From Leptodactylus fallax (lineage: Eukaryota > Chordata > Amphibia > Anura > Leptodactylidae), in the NCBI GenBank assembly GCA_947044405.1, contig CAMRHE010000055.1, forward strand, positions 1,234,501 to 1,298,500: a stretch of DNA of 64,000 bases. Reading direction: 5' to 3'. Below are positions 35,801-46,350 of the stretch, piece after piece. Numbering within the stretch: the first letter of the stretch is position 1; every line of letters begins with the position of its first letter. Both the position numbers and the translations under genes were made by a program. The notes below the pieces were generated by a model. That model was not told where the DNA came from, did no database searches, and saw only the letters and a program-made list of their open reading frames with translations.

Positions 35801-36979
35801 ATAGGAAAGAAGGAGATAGAGTTTGGAGAACACCCCAGGACCTTTGGTCTACTTAATCTGACATTGCTACTAAGGGAGAATATTTCCTTTAAGTACACCA
35901 AGGTATCACCCAACAATTTATAAAATTGTCATTTTCTCATGATCCATTTTAATCCATGGAGCCTAGAATTATCTAGATAGTTATGGAATATGGACAAATA
36001 TAAATCTGAGCAATTTGTCATATGTAACGACACTCTAAACAATTACCATATAAAGATTTCTCCCAGTAATGTATTCTGTTAGTAAACTAAATATATTTGT
36101 AACTGTTCTCATTATGCAAGAAAACCAGCGTATGCGGCCAACAACAATTACCTAAGATTTGCCGTCATACTATTTAATCAATTACATAGAGACGTGCATA
36201 CATTTGCATGTCTTAGCGTGTTATTTGGGGGGTTTTCTAAATGAAAATGACTTCATCTTCGAAGGTTTCTTCCAATAGTTCCCAAGAACTGATGGCATCA
36301 TAAATTAGCATTAGGAATACATTAATGCCACCAATATATTCAGATAGTCTTCAAAGCAAATAACTAGAGAATGGAAAGGCAGAATGTGGATTAATGGACC
36401 TTAGTCTCAATAGTTTGCAATGAGCCATGGATGTAATGTAAACAGCGCATTGGATCTCAGGGCTGATTATTAAAATGCATGCGAGTGCGATGAGAGTGCG
36501 GAGGTTTACGTCCCATCACAATTAATAAACTACTCAAAAAACAATTCTTGTGCTTTGAAAATTTTTCTGCTCAGTAAAGAAATATAATTCCCCATTGTTA
36601 CATTAGATCGGAGACGGGGTAATCTTATCAAATACATTTGTTCTACAGCAAAATAATGTTTGTTCCTCGGCTTTATGTGCATTGCTGGATTGCTTTATTA
36701 GCATTTCAATTTACATTAGAGTAACATGTAGATAGTTATTCCTTCTTAAAGAGGAATTCTTATTAGATTATTTTAGGATTGCTGGTCATTTCCATTTCAG
36801 CATTTGGATGTGTCAAAGCAAATTTATGTATGATGAGTCACACCTCTAACCCCACCCCTGCTCCCTTTGACCTCGCACAATTCGGCTCAGTTCCTTTGTG
36901 GCCCCACACAGTATAAGGCCCCCACAAGTTGTCCCCATGTGGTATCATGCCTTACAGTGGCATTTTTGATTGTTATCAA
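35801..36979. other. AT-rich single-copy-looking DNA, possible regulatory
   Basis: From about 35880 to 36840 no repeat could be recognised; it contains atttaatcaattacatagag and several poly-AT homeodomain-like cores. No coding frame. Weak candidate for conserved noncoding DNA. Confidence 0.25.
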
Positions 36980-37400
36980 TAAAGAGGACCTTTCACCACC
37001 CCCACCAATACAAGTTCTTAGCATCTGTTAAGTGCTGCTCCACCGATTCCAGGGCAGTTGGAATTTTCTCTATTTTCTCTCTAGTCCCCATCATTCCCGA
37101 GCAACAAGCGCACAGTTTTGGTGGTGCCTGATGCGCTATTTAAGCCCTGTAATGACAGAAGGGTGGTGTCAGACAGGTGGTGTGATTCAGAGCTCAAATC
37201 AGAGGCAGCCAGTGTCAGAGCTCAGAATCACACCCCTTGTCTGCTCCTGCCTGATACCGCCCACCTGACAGTACAGAGCCCAAGTAGCATGTCAGGCACC
37301 AAAATTAACAATTGATTGCTTGGGAACGGTGGGGGCTACAGAAATAATTCCAACTTTGCCTGAATCAGTGACTATTAAAATAGGTAAGGAGCTGGACTTG
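36980..37400. mobile_element. MITE 'AGAGGACCTTTCACCACC', right end decayed
   Basis: Starts taaagaggacctttcaccac with the same interior as 34333-34744 (cgattccagggcagttggaa, gagcaacaagcgca, gagctcagaatcacacccct). The right end breaks off near 37400. Frames of 65-78 residues inside are not genes. Confidence 0.65.
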
Positions 37401-37697
37401 TAGGCGGTATGCCCGCTCCAACTACAATTGTTTGTATCATTCAATAGTGGGGGTTAGAGAAATAAATTCCAAGCAGCAGAGAGGGATACATTGCAGCAAA
37501 CATGATAAGCCACACCTCTAACCCCACCCATGCCCCCATTTACCCCACCAAATTCCACCCAGTTCCTTCATGATCCCACACAGTATAATGCCCTTTAAGT
37601 GTTCCCCACAAAGTATAGTACTCCCTCAGGCCCCTATGCCCTATAGCAATATCATGCCCTACACTGGATACTTGTAAGTTTTGACTGTAAGCAATAT

Positions 37698-38060
37698 TTA
37701 AAGAGGACCTACCACCTTCACCTCCAATTCTTTGCATCATTCAATAGGGACCACTGTTTCCGCTGCAGTTGGAATTTTTGCTCTATCCCCCCACCATTCC
37801 TGATTAGGGCAGTTTGTTACAGTCAGGTGGGTGGTTCTAGGCTCAAGTAGACCGATTGAGACCACCAACCTAACAGCAGAGTCTGACTAGCATATTAGGT
37901 CTGAAACTGCCTGCACTGATTGCTCAAGTACGATGGGGCAAGAGAAAAAAAAAAAATCCAACTGTGTTGAAATCAGTTTAGCGGTGCCTATTAAAGGATG
38001 CAATAAGTTGGAGTTGCTGGAAGTGGGGAAAGTTTTTTTTTTTTTTTTTTTTTTAAAGAC
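37698..38060. mobile_element. MITE 'AGAGGACCTTTCACCACC', with poly-T
   Basis: Left TTAAAGAGGACCTACCACCT, interior ctgcagttggaatttttgct and aactgtgttgaaatcagttt paired inversely. The right end runs into a T run (38034-38054) and is degenerate. Confidence 0.6.
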
Positions 38061-38076
38061 AAACTGTCAACTTGAT

Positions 38077-38577
38077 TTAAAGAGGACCTTTCACGTCCTC
38101 ATGCACATGTGGTTTTATATACCGCTAGAAAGCCGACAGTGCGCTGAATTCAGTGTATTGTCAGCTTTCCCATTATGTGCCCCGGGGCTGGAGATATCGG
38201 TGACATTAGTTTTGGCACCGATCTCTCCCCACAGTCAGAAGGGCGTTCCTGACAGTCTAGCTGGGCTATGAGGAACGCCCCCCCTACAGTATTTGTCCAC
38301 AGACTTGTACTGCTCAAAGTCATCGCTGGGCGGTAAGGAACGCCCCCTCTGACAGTGCAGGACTATGGATGAGTACAGTTGGGGAGGGGGGGCATTCTTC
38401 ACAGCCCATTTAGACTGTCAGGAATGCCCTTTTGACAGTGAGCAGAGATCAGCACAGATATCTGCATCCCAGGGCATATAACGGGAAAGCCGACAGTACA
38501 CTGAATTCAGCACACTGTCGACTTTCTAGCGGTACACAAAACCACATGTGCATGAGGACGTGAAAGGTCGTCTTTAA
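38077..38577. mobile_element. Palindromic TTAA MITE 'CTTTCACGTCCTCATG'
   Basis: TTAA at 38077-38080 and 38574-38577. The ends are a long inverted repeat: taaagaggacctttcacgtc, ctcatgcacatgtggtttta, taccgctagaaagccgacag on the left, all mirrored at 38505-38575. The 55151-55517 element is a second copy. Confidence 0.85.
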
Positions 38578-38979
38578 GCCCCCACACCACCATCAGTGAC
38601 TCGAAGGGTTCTTCTAAAAATAAATGACCAAGTCTAATGTTGACCAGTGTTGTGCGAACCTGTCAAAGTTTGGGTTTGACGAGTTTGGTCGAACTTTGGC
38701 CAAAAGTTTAGTTCGGGTACCTAAACTTGACCTGCATGGAAATCAATAGGGACCAGAACTTGGTGACCCAAAAATGGCTGTAAAATGGGGATAGTAAGGG
38801 GTGGAAGGCTGCAAAATTCAGAATGCAGGTAACAGGGAAAGTGCCCTGCAAAAAATGGGGTAGGGAAAGTACTTAAAATAAAAAAAAAAAAAAAAATAAG
38901 TTTAAAAAAAATGTAAACAAATAAAATAAAATAATTTTGAAACAGGTGGTAGAGGTCCAGGTGGGGAGGAGGTGGAGGT

Positions 38980-39275
38980 GGGTGAGTAGGAGAAGGTAGC
39001 CAACACTTTAACCACTCAGGCACTGGCAAAGCCAAGTCCTGTGGGATCCATGCCTGGTTCATCTTAATCAACGCAAGTATGTCCACCTTGGCTGTAGATA
39101 GGCGGATTCTCGTCGGTGATGACACCCCCTACGGTGCTGAACACGTTTTAAATAGGATACTTGCCACGTGTCCAATTTACCAACCCAGAAATTGAACGGG
39201 GAGGACCCTTCGCTCAGTACCAGGAGACGCGTCGACAGATACTCATCCACCATGTGAGTCAAAGTATGGGCTAGG
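38980..39275 (-). pseudogene. hAT transposase C-terminal (dimerisation) remnant
   Basis: Reading on the minus strand from 39270 down: VDEYLSTRLL and a following FW block, then after a frame change VFSTVGGV, then after another RIRLSTAKVDILALIKMNQA and WIPQDL. The order [DEYL...W] - [A.Y...VFST.GG] - [RLST..VD.L..IKMN..W] is that of the hAT family C-terminal dimerisation domain. At least two frameshifts and an in-frame stop break it. The N-terminal zinc finger and catalytic core are missing. Not functional. Confidence 0.75.
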
Positions 39276-40046
39276 AGACAGTATGGGAACACGTGCAGTT
39301 ATTGTTGCTGCGCTAGGAGACGGTGTGGGCACACGCGCAGTTATTGTTACGGCGCTATGAGACGGTGTGGGCACACGCGCAGTTATTGTTACCGTGCTAG
39401 GAGACGGTATGGGTACACACAGTTATTGTTACTGCGCTAGGAGACGGTGTGGGCACACGCGCAGTTATTGTTACGGCGCTAAGACGGTGTGGGCACACGC
39501 GCAGTTATTGTTACGGCGCTAGGAGACGGTGTGGGCACACGCGCAGTTATTGTTACCGCGCTAGGAGACGGTGTGGGCACACGCGCAGTTATTGTTACCG
39601 CGCTAGGAGACAGTGTGGGCACACGCGCAGTTATTGTTACGGCGCTAGGAGACGGTGTGGGCACACGCGCAGTTATTGTTACGGCGCTAGGAGACGGTGT
39701 GGGCACACGCGCAGTTATTGTTACGGCGCTAGGAGACGGTGTGGGCACACGCGGTTATTGTTACCGCGCTAGGAGACAGTGTGGGCACACGCGCAGTTAT
39801 TGTTACGGCGCTAGGAGACGGTGTGGGCACACGCGCAGTTATTGTTACGGCGCTAGGAGACGGTGTGGGCACACGCGCAGTTATTGTTACCGTGCTAGGA
39901 GACGGTGTGGGCACACGCGCAGTTATTGTTACCGCGCTAGGAGACGGTGTGGGCACACGCGCAGTTATTGTTACCGCGCTAGGAGACGGTGTGGGCACAC
40001 GCGCAGTTATTGTTACCGTGCTAGGAGACAGTATGGATACACAGTT
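39271..40046. repeat. 42-bp CpG-rich minisatellite, about 18 copies
   Basis: The unit contains ctaggagacggtgtgggcac followed by acgcgcagttattgttacgg and cg. Copies are nearly identical from 39440 to 40020; edge copies differ (gggtacacacagttattg near 39412, and 2-3 base losses at 39481 and 39752). Variation is mostly ggc/cgc/cgtg in the gttac(g/c)g(c/t)g position. Because 42 is a multiple of three, all frames stay open, which explains frames of up to 193 residues. Each unit has about five CpGs. Confidence 0.95.
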
Positions 40047-40432
40047 TATGGTCACTGCCCTTATTTCTAGGCTAACTGTTCCTCACAGTATCCGGCTCCT
40101 CTCCCTACCTCGCTGCACTGCCCTGAGAAGGACATTTATTAAATTTAGCTAAGGCCCTGACTGTCCCCATCTCCAGCTGCAGCCTCTATCTAGCTGGAAT
40201 GGCAACCTGTGACCCCGCCTCTTACACAGAGTGGTCACATGTCCCGCCTGGCCAATCACAGCCATGACATACTGGGCCAGTCTGTGCTCTGTAGTCAACA
40301 AACCAGCTTTAGGGATGAGCCCAACCCGAATCTGAACTTTAGAGCTGAAGTTTGGGTTCAGGTACCCGAACCCACGAAGTTTGGCACGGATCCGAACTTT
40401 GCACTTAGGGTTTGCTCAACACTATTGTTGAC

Positions 40433-40848
40433 ACATTTGTTTATTTTGTTTCATTTTTTATTTTATTTATCCATATTTAGGACTTGTGTGAAAATCTGAT
40501 GTAGTTTTAGGTAAAATTTATGCAGAAATATAGAAAATTCTGAAGGATTCACAAACTTTCAATCTGCAGTGTACTTACCTATCTGGATATACTTTATGTA
40601 TGTTGTATTTATGTTCATTTTACCTTCTGCCGCATTTTCAGTCTTCGCCTTAGGCAGGAAATCGGCAGGATTCTCTTGGACTTTGAATAAAACATAGGCC
40701 AAAAAAGAATATTTGACTTTCTCGTCTTTGTTTTCCGCTGCTCAATACTGATTTTCCTCCACAACCTCGCGGGTCTTCCATGCAGCCTTATCTTAATTCT
40801 CCCTGCAGTGATGAGTAACATCCCTGGTGGTCTAAGGCAGTGGAAGGA
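40433..40848. other. Unassigned noncoding sequence
   Basis: No repeat or gene recognised. Confidence 0.4.
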
Positions 40849-41815
40849 TTAAAGGGGTTCCCCGAGAATGGATATCGATGGCCTGTGCCTAGTATTGGTC
40901 ATCAATATCAAATCGGTGGGGGTCTAAAAACAGGCATCTCCATCAGCCAGCTGTTTGGAGTGCATGGAGCCCATTTTCTTGACCCAACAGGGGTGCGGTA
41001 TCTGATGAGGCCACATTGCTACCTAAGTGCACCATACACATCAATAGGACAAAGATCTGCAAGAGTTAAAAAAAAAAAAATACATCTTCCTCTCTTCTAC
41101 CTTTGTCTGAATGGAGCCGTGGTCAATAGAAGAGTGCCAGTAAACCAAAACAGGGCAATGGCCAGCAATAGGTAGTGCAACGCGACAGACCAGGGATAGA
41201 AAGGGGAGGTGCATTCAGAACCTTATATAAATTCCGCCACCCTGTCTGTAAAGTGTTGCTGTCCTAACTTATCTTCCTTCAGCGCACCTTTTCTACTAGA
41301 ATGGAACTGTATTAATCCCCACAGGGACAGTTAGAGCTTCCATTCAAAATTCACTCTCCTTTTACCCTCTAATGACCATGACATGACTCTGCTTCCTCTG
41401 TCCCAGTCTATACAACAAAGCTGAAATGTGTACAAAACAGGAAATGTCAACCTACTGAGTTTGCTGCAGTTGATTGAACTCCAACTCTCCACAGGATAGG
41501 TCATCGATTAATGATCTGTAATACACAGACCCCACACAGATCAGTTGTTGTAGCACCTTCTGGGTGCCAGAAGCTGCTAGTGGACCGGCAGCACATGCAA
41601 TTCCCTGAAAAGCATCACTAACTGTATTAGCCGTACTAACTATGTAACTATCCAGTGGATGGGGCTGCTGTGCCGCTCCTATTTGTTGATATACACAATC
41701 CTTGCCCACTATTTTTCACCACCCAGAGACTGCTGCAACAGCTGTGCAAGGTCTGGGACCTAGGGATAGGTCATCAATATGAAAAAAATGATTTGGGCCT
41801 GGAAAATCCCTTTAA
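40849..41815. mobile_element. MITE(s) of the 'ggtcatcaatat' family, possibly two joined
   Basis: The left end TTAAAGGGGTTCCCCGAGAA with tattggtcatcaatatcaaa and the right end gataggtcatcaatatgaaa with ggaaaatccctttaa (TTAA 41812-41815) are opposed termini. The interior (cggtgggggtctaaaaacag, cagctgtttgga) is characteristic of the family. The 967-bp length and an extra 'gataggtcatcgattaatga' at 41495 suggest two overlapping or nested copies. Confidence 0.5.
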
Positions 41816-42290
41816 GATCATGCTGCTTTTTAGTTCAGTCCCCTAAGACCAGATCTGTGGCCTGTGACTACAACTTAGCTAGAGTGCTGATGTGAAAGGG
41901 TTTTTTTTTTGGACTGTGGTATTGGTTGCTGTCTTTTCACTACTTAACAAGCAGAGTCATCGGACCACCGAAAATCTGCAGAGAAAAGTCCTTCACTGAG
42001 GATTTTATTCTCCGCTGCCTTTAGTTTCAAAACTATAGACACTGTATAGTCAATAGGGTCTGCTGGGCTAGAGCCAGTGCTATATTGACCCTAGCACAGC
42101 GCTCTCCTTTATATAGTGGTTGTACTTGAAATTGCAGCTCAGCCCCATTCTCTTGAATGGGACTGAACTGCAGCATGGCCAAGTAACCTATGGACATGAT
42201 GTCGCTGGTCTGAGAAGAGGAAGTGGAGCCAAGTATCAAGACACTCAGTCCTGGAAAACCTCTTTAGATATCCAGACCACAATGATTATA
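41816..42290. repeat. Repeat fragment next to Tc1 insertion
   Basis: 42090-42260 (tatagtggttgtacttgaaa, ttgcagctcagccccattct, actgaactgcagcatggcca) is shared with 51755-51830 and 49205-49285, so it is MITE interior sequence. TA at 42289-42290 is the Tc1 target. Confidence 0.5.
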
Positions 42291-43939
42291 CAGTCATATG
42301 AAAAAGTGTGGGCACCCCTATTAATCTCAATCATTTTTAGTTCTAAATATTTGGGTGTTTGCAACAGCCATTTCAATTTGATATATCTAATAACTGATGG
42401 ACACAGTAATATTTCAGGATTGAAATGAGGTTTATTGTACTAACAGAAAATGTGCAATATGCATTAAACCAAAATGTGACCGGTGCAAAAGTATGGGCAC
42501 CTCAACAGAAAAGTGACATTAATATTTAGTAGATCCTCCTTTTGCAAAAATAACAGCCTCTAGTCGCTTCCTGTAGCTTTTAATCAGTTCCTGGATCCTG
42601 GATGAAGGTATTTTTGACCATTCCTCTTTACAAAACAATTCCAGTTCAGTTAAGTTTGATGGTCGCCGAGCATGGACAGCCCGCTTCAAATTATCCCACA
42701 GATGTTCAATGATATTCAGGTCTGGGGACTGGGATGGCCATTCCAGAACATTGTAATTGTTCCTCTGCATGAATGCCTGAGTAGATTTGGAGCTGTGTTT
42801 TGGATCATTGTCTTGCTGAAATATCCATCCCCGGCGTAACTTCAAATTCATCACTGATTCTTGTACATTATTCTCAAGAATCTGCTGATACTGAGTTGAA
42901 TCCATGCGACCCTCAACTTTAACAAGATTCCCGGTGCCGGCATTGGCCACACAGCCCCAAAGCATGATGGAACCTCCACCAAATTTTACAGTGGGTAGCA
43001 AGTGTTTTTCTTGGAATGCTGTGTTTTTTGGACGCCATGCATAACGCCTTTTTGTATGACCAAACAACTCAATCTTTGTTTCATCAGTCCACAGGACCTT
43101 CTTCCAAAATGAAACTGGCTTGTCCAAATGTGCTTTTGCATACCTCAGGCGACTCTGTTTGTGGCGTGCTTTCAGAAACGGCTTCTTTCGCATCACTCTC
43201 CCATACAGCTTCTCCTTGTGCAAAGTGTGCTGTATTGTTGACCAATGCATAGTGACACCATCTGCAGCAAGATGATGCTGCAGCTCTTTGGAGGTGGTCT
43301 GTGGATTGTCCTTGACTGTTCTCACCATTCTTCTTCTCTGCCTTTCTGATATTTTTCTTGGCCTGCCACTTCTGGGCTTAACAAGAACTGTCCCTGTGGT
43401 CTTCAATTTCCTTACTATGTTCCTCACAGTGGAAACTGACAGGTTAAATCTCTGAGACAACTTTTTGTATCCTTCCCCTGAACAACTATGTTGAACAATC
43501 TTTGTTTTCAGATCATTTGAGAGTTGTTTTGAGGAGCCCATGATGCCACTCTTCAGAGGAGATTCAAATAGGAGAACAACTTGCAATTGGCCACCTTAAA
43601 TACCTTTTCTCATGATTGGATACACCTGGCTATGAAGTTCAAAGCTCAGTGAGGTTACAAAACCAATTTTGTGCTTCAGTAAGTCAGTAAAAAGTAGTTA
43701 GGAGTATTCAAATCAATAAAATGATAAGGGTACCCAAATTTTTGCACCGGTCAAATTTTGGTTTAATGCATATTGCACATTTTCTGTTAGTACAATAAAC
43801 CTCATTTCAATCCTGAAATATTACTGTGTCCATCAGTTATTAGATATATCAAATTGAAATGGCTGTTGCAAACACCCAAATATTTAGAACTAAAAATGAT
43901 TAAGATTAATAGGGGTGGCCAAACTTTTTCATATGACTG
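42291..43939 (-). mobile_element. Structurally intact Tc1-like transposon
   Basis: Inverted terminal repeats of about 205-210 bp (42291-42501 and 43731-43939) begin CAGTCATATGAAAAAGT, and TA flanks both sides (42289-42290, 43940-43941). Each repeat contains an outer and an inner direct-repeat-like site: 'aaaagtgtgggcacc' at the tip and 'aaaagtatgggcacc' at the inner end. This is the IR/DR arrangement of transposase-binding sites. The two repeats differ at only a handful of positions; the right-end sites differ most (aaagtttggccacc outer, aaaatttgggtaccc inner). The 1649-bp element holds an uninterrupted transposase on the minus strand. Close relatives are widespread in fish, lampreys and frogs and are thought to move horizontally, from memory. 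Confidence 0.95.
42519..43541 (-). CDS. Tc1-like transposase, full length
   Basis: A 340-residue nuclear enzyme that would bind the element's inner and outer terminal sites and cut and paste the element into TA. I start at the ATG at 43541 (MGSSKQLSND), the usual Tc1 start; an in-frame ATG at 43586 adds 15 residues. An N-terminal paired-type helix-turn-helix region (about 1-55) and GRPRK at 59-63 precede a second DNA-binding subdomain to about 115. The catalytic triad is D153 (LWTDETKIELF), D244 (QQDNDPKHSSK) and E279 (SPDLNIIEHLW), that is DD34E with the same numbering as known active Tc1 proteins. The Gly-rich box KFGGGSIMLWGC is at 186-197. The frame has no stop or shift, and its length is normal. 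Nothing in the sequence predicts loss of activity, though substitutions cannot be judged here. Confidence 0.95.
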   Translation of the reverse strand: MGSSKQLSNDLKTKIVQHSCSGEGYKKLSQRFNLSVSTVRNIVRKLKTTGTVLVKPRSGRPRKISERQRRRMVRTVKDNPQTTSKELQHHLAADGVTMHWSTIQHTLHKEKLYGRVMRKKPFLKARHKQSRLRYAKAHLDKPVSFWKKVLWTDETKIELFGHTKRRYAWRPKNTAFQEKHLLPTVKFGGGSIMLWGCVANAGTGNLVKVEGRMDSTQYQQILENNVQESVMNLKLRRGWIFQQDNDPKHSSKSTQAFMQRNNYNVLEWPSQSPDLNIIEHLWDNLKRAVHARRPSNLTELELFCKEEWSKIPSSRIQELIKSYRKRLEAVIFAKGGSTKY

Positions 43940-43941
43940 TA

Positions 43942-44598
43942 AATTACAGAAATTAGAAAAACCTGATTGATTAGATAACTACCACACATATACCGAGGCT
44001 AAAGAGCCTTACTAGCTTAAAGACTGGAGGATCCCTTTAAATGCTGCATGGCATAGTAAAACTAAGACCACTCGGCACATATGTCCAGCAGATAAATCGA
44101 GTTGATATCCATATTCTGGAATTTGGACTGAAGCTACGACTTGGTGACATTTCTGTAACAGCCGATGCCGGGATCACTGAGTCTTAATTTTTCCTATGCT
44201 TGTGCACTGGGTTTTAGGAACGCCATGTGTTTTCTGTGACTGACAGGTTTATTTCAGACAGCTGCATCTGGAAGAGGCGATAACCACACACAAACACTAC
44301 CCATCAGTTTCCACACTACAAATGGCCGTGTCCTATTCACAATCTCCCGCACCATTAATACTCTCATTATCTTAAGTCAAGGTAAACATCTGGTTAATTT
44401 CGCTCGGCGCCGGCTATCTGTCATACTAATGGGACGGCCGCTCTCTGAAGTTTTAATTACTCATTTCTATTTGCTGCCTCTGAAAATGACTGAATTATAA
44501 CATTTTCCTTCCGTTTTTCACAGAATTTTAGCACAATTACAGGATTCGTGTTACATATCAGTAGCCAAAATAGAGGATATTTGGTAGCTTGGCCAACC
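43942..44598. other. Unassigned noncoding sequence
   Basis: 44050-44470 is free of recognisable repeats and includes tttcgctcggcgccggctat and ttttaattactcatttctat. No coding frame. Weak conserved-element candidate. Confidence 0.3.
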
Positions 44599-45097
44599 AT
44601 ACAGAGTAGAGAAGAGCGAACCAGTGTGTAATGAGCAGGGGTTGTTATGAATTTTCCAAAAATGTCGGGTTTGGCCAAAATTTAGATTTTTGGATTTCAC
44701 CACTGGGGTCATACTCGCCTTCCATCACCTCTTCTAGGCTCCCTTACGGCATCTGATTCATTATGAGCCTCTTCAGTCCTCTTCCAGACTTTTGGGTGAT
44801 GTCAGAGACCTGGAAAGGAACATGTGAAGTCAGATCATAGGAATCATTGGTCTCCACCCAGGGGCCACTAACTCACCCAGGCGGCTAGAAGAGGTTGGAA
44901 AAACACCTAAAAAGATGCCCAAGGTGGAGCACTGGTAGCCACGAGAGAGCCCAGAAGAGGTAAGGGAAGGTGAGTATGACTTTCTTTTCTGCACCTCCCC
45001 CGGCCTCACTTATAATATTCTGGGGTCCAAAGAGAATGGGACTTTCAGTTCGGACTGAAAAGGAATCTGGAAAGGTTTGCCCATCTCTAATACAGAT
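44599..45097. mobile_element. hAT-like nonautonomous element with 8-bp TSD
   Basis: The element proper is 44607-45089. The left end TAGAGAAGAGCGAACC and the right end (reversed: TAGAGATGGGCAAACC) are inverted. Flanking ATACAGAG (44599-44606) and ATACAGAT (45090-45097) agree at 7 of 8. The interior arms (ttccatcacctcttctaggctcc against gagagcccagaagaggtaag) are inverted. No transposase. This is the best-preserved copy of the family in the window and ties it to hAT. Confidence 0.8.
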
Positions 45098-46019
45098 CCT
45101 TATGTGACCTATATAAAATAAACCTGACACTTTCCACTGCTCCCATTGGCCACTGGAGTGCACACAATAGGCTGACATGTACAATTTGCAGTAGCTTACT
45201 CTTCAGCTTTGTTGTGTCGACTGGGGCAGGTTCAGTAGAGTCATCTCTGTCATTGGGGTGGGGGTTTCATGACAGCCTTACTGTACTGCTGGAGGTCTAA
45301 ATGATAAAGGATAGGTTCTCTATGTATCTCTCCTGGTATTACCTGATCTTTGGCGGCAGGACATTGCTCCATCTCTTGATATTGACTTGATATTTTTTGC
45401 CTGTTAATATCAGATTGGTGGTGACTGATAACCAAAAACCTCACCTATCAGCTGCTGTGAGTGCTGGAACTATACCACGTATGTAGCCAGAAACTCTGTA
45501 TACTGTGTAGTGGCCATGTCATGCTATGGCAGCTCAGCTCAGGAGATAACAGTATGCGGTCACGGCCTCTATACAGTGTACAGAGCTGTCAGACAAAAAC
45601 AGTCTTCCTTTAATTTTCTCCTTTGGACTCAGTCAATATGATCTGTGACCTAGAATGTCTGATCAACCAATTTTCTCACGTTTATCAGTGGAATTTATTT
45701 TGACATATAAACTAATTCTGCAAAATTATCCACGAGAAGAGACAAGAACAAAGACAAAAAGTAGCTCTCACGCACTTGTACTACTGACCTGCAGAAAACT
45801 GTGCAATGCAATGCAGCACCAACTCCAGGCTATCATATCATATATGCCTCCCATCTAGGGTTGGTCTTAATAGTTGTGATATTGTGCATTCGCCCAGAAC
45901 CCCTACGTTCTAGAGAACCCCAAGCAAAAACGTTCCATTTCACTGGAAGTTCCATTAGAAGAGTAGAAAGCACCAAGCGATGTGCCTAAAAGTCTGACTC
46001 CTAGACTGTGCTGATCTAT
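45098..46019. other. Unassigned noncoding sequence
   Basis: 45285-45560 contains fragments that resemble MITE interior (gcagctcagctcagg), with no ends. No gene. Confidence 0.35.
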
Positions 46020-46350
46020 GTGGAGGTATTATTAATATGGAATATAGCCACTCTATAGCAGTATTATTTAGACACGCTCCTTCCTACCTTGTGACATAGG
46101 ATATTGGACACCTCTGCACTCTATAGCTATGCTCTGTATGGCAGTATTTAGATATTGACATTGTGTGGACAATTATGGCAATATTTCGCGTGCACTAGAT
46201 GGCAGCGTTATTTGGATACTGCACGGAAGTAATTTTAGACAGTATTAGGTCATTGTCATAGTGGCAATATATGGCAGTATTAGGTAGACTAGATGGCAGT
46301 GTTTGAATGCTATATGGAGGTATTATTTAGGCACTGTATTGCGGTATTTT
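46020..46350. repeat. Degenerate tandem repeat, 'tatggcagtattatttagrca'
   Basis: Words such as ctatagcagtattatttaga, tatggcagtatttagatatt, agatggcagcgttatttgga, tatggcagtattaggtagac, tatggaggtattatttaggc recur about every 25-50 bases. Highly diverged, so old. Confidence 0.65.

Larger units (their letters stand above)
38645..40424 (-). mobile_element. hAT transposon derivative with minisatellite core
   Basis: The left terminus CAGTGTTGTGCGAACC and the reversed right terminus TAGTGTTGAGCAAACC are inverted, and both continue with aaagtttg / gttcgggtacc words. 8-bp duplications flank it. The minus strand carries a decayed hAT transposase C-terminal region at about 38980-39270. The rest of the expected transposase is absent, and its place is taken by a 42-bp tandem array at 39271-40046. 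It is therefore an internally rearranged, non-coding hAT copy of 1780 bp. Confidence 0.85.
38637..40432. repeat. 8-bp target-site duplication flanking the hAT element
   Basis: ATGTTGAC at 38637-38644 and TTGTTGAC at 40425-40432 abut the two termini and agree at 7 of 8 bases. An 8-bp duplication is the signature of hAT insertion. Confidence 0.75.

Noticed and set aside
39489..40070. 193-residue open frame with 14-residue repeats and companion frames on both strands
   Set aside because: It is a translation of the 42-bp tandem array, whose length is a multiple of three; the strand and frame are arbitrary.
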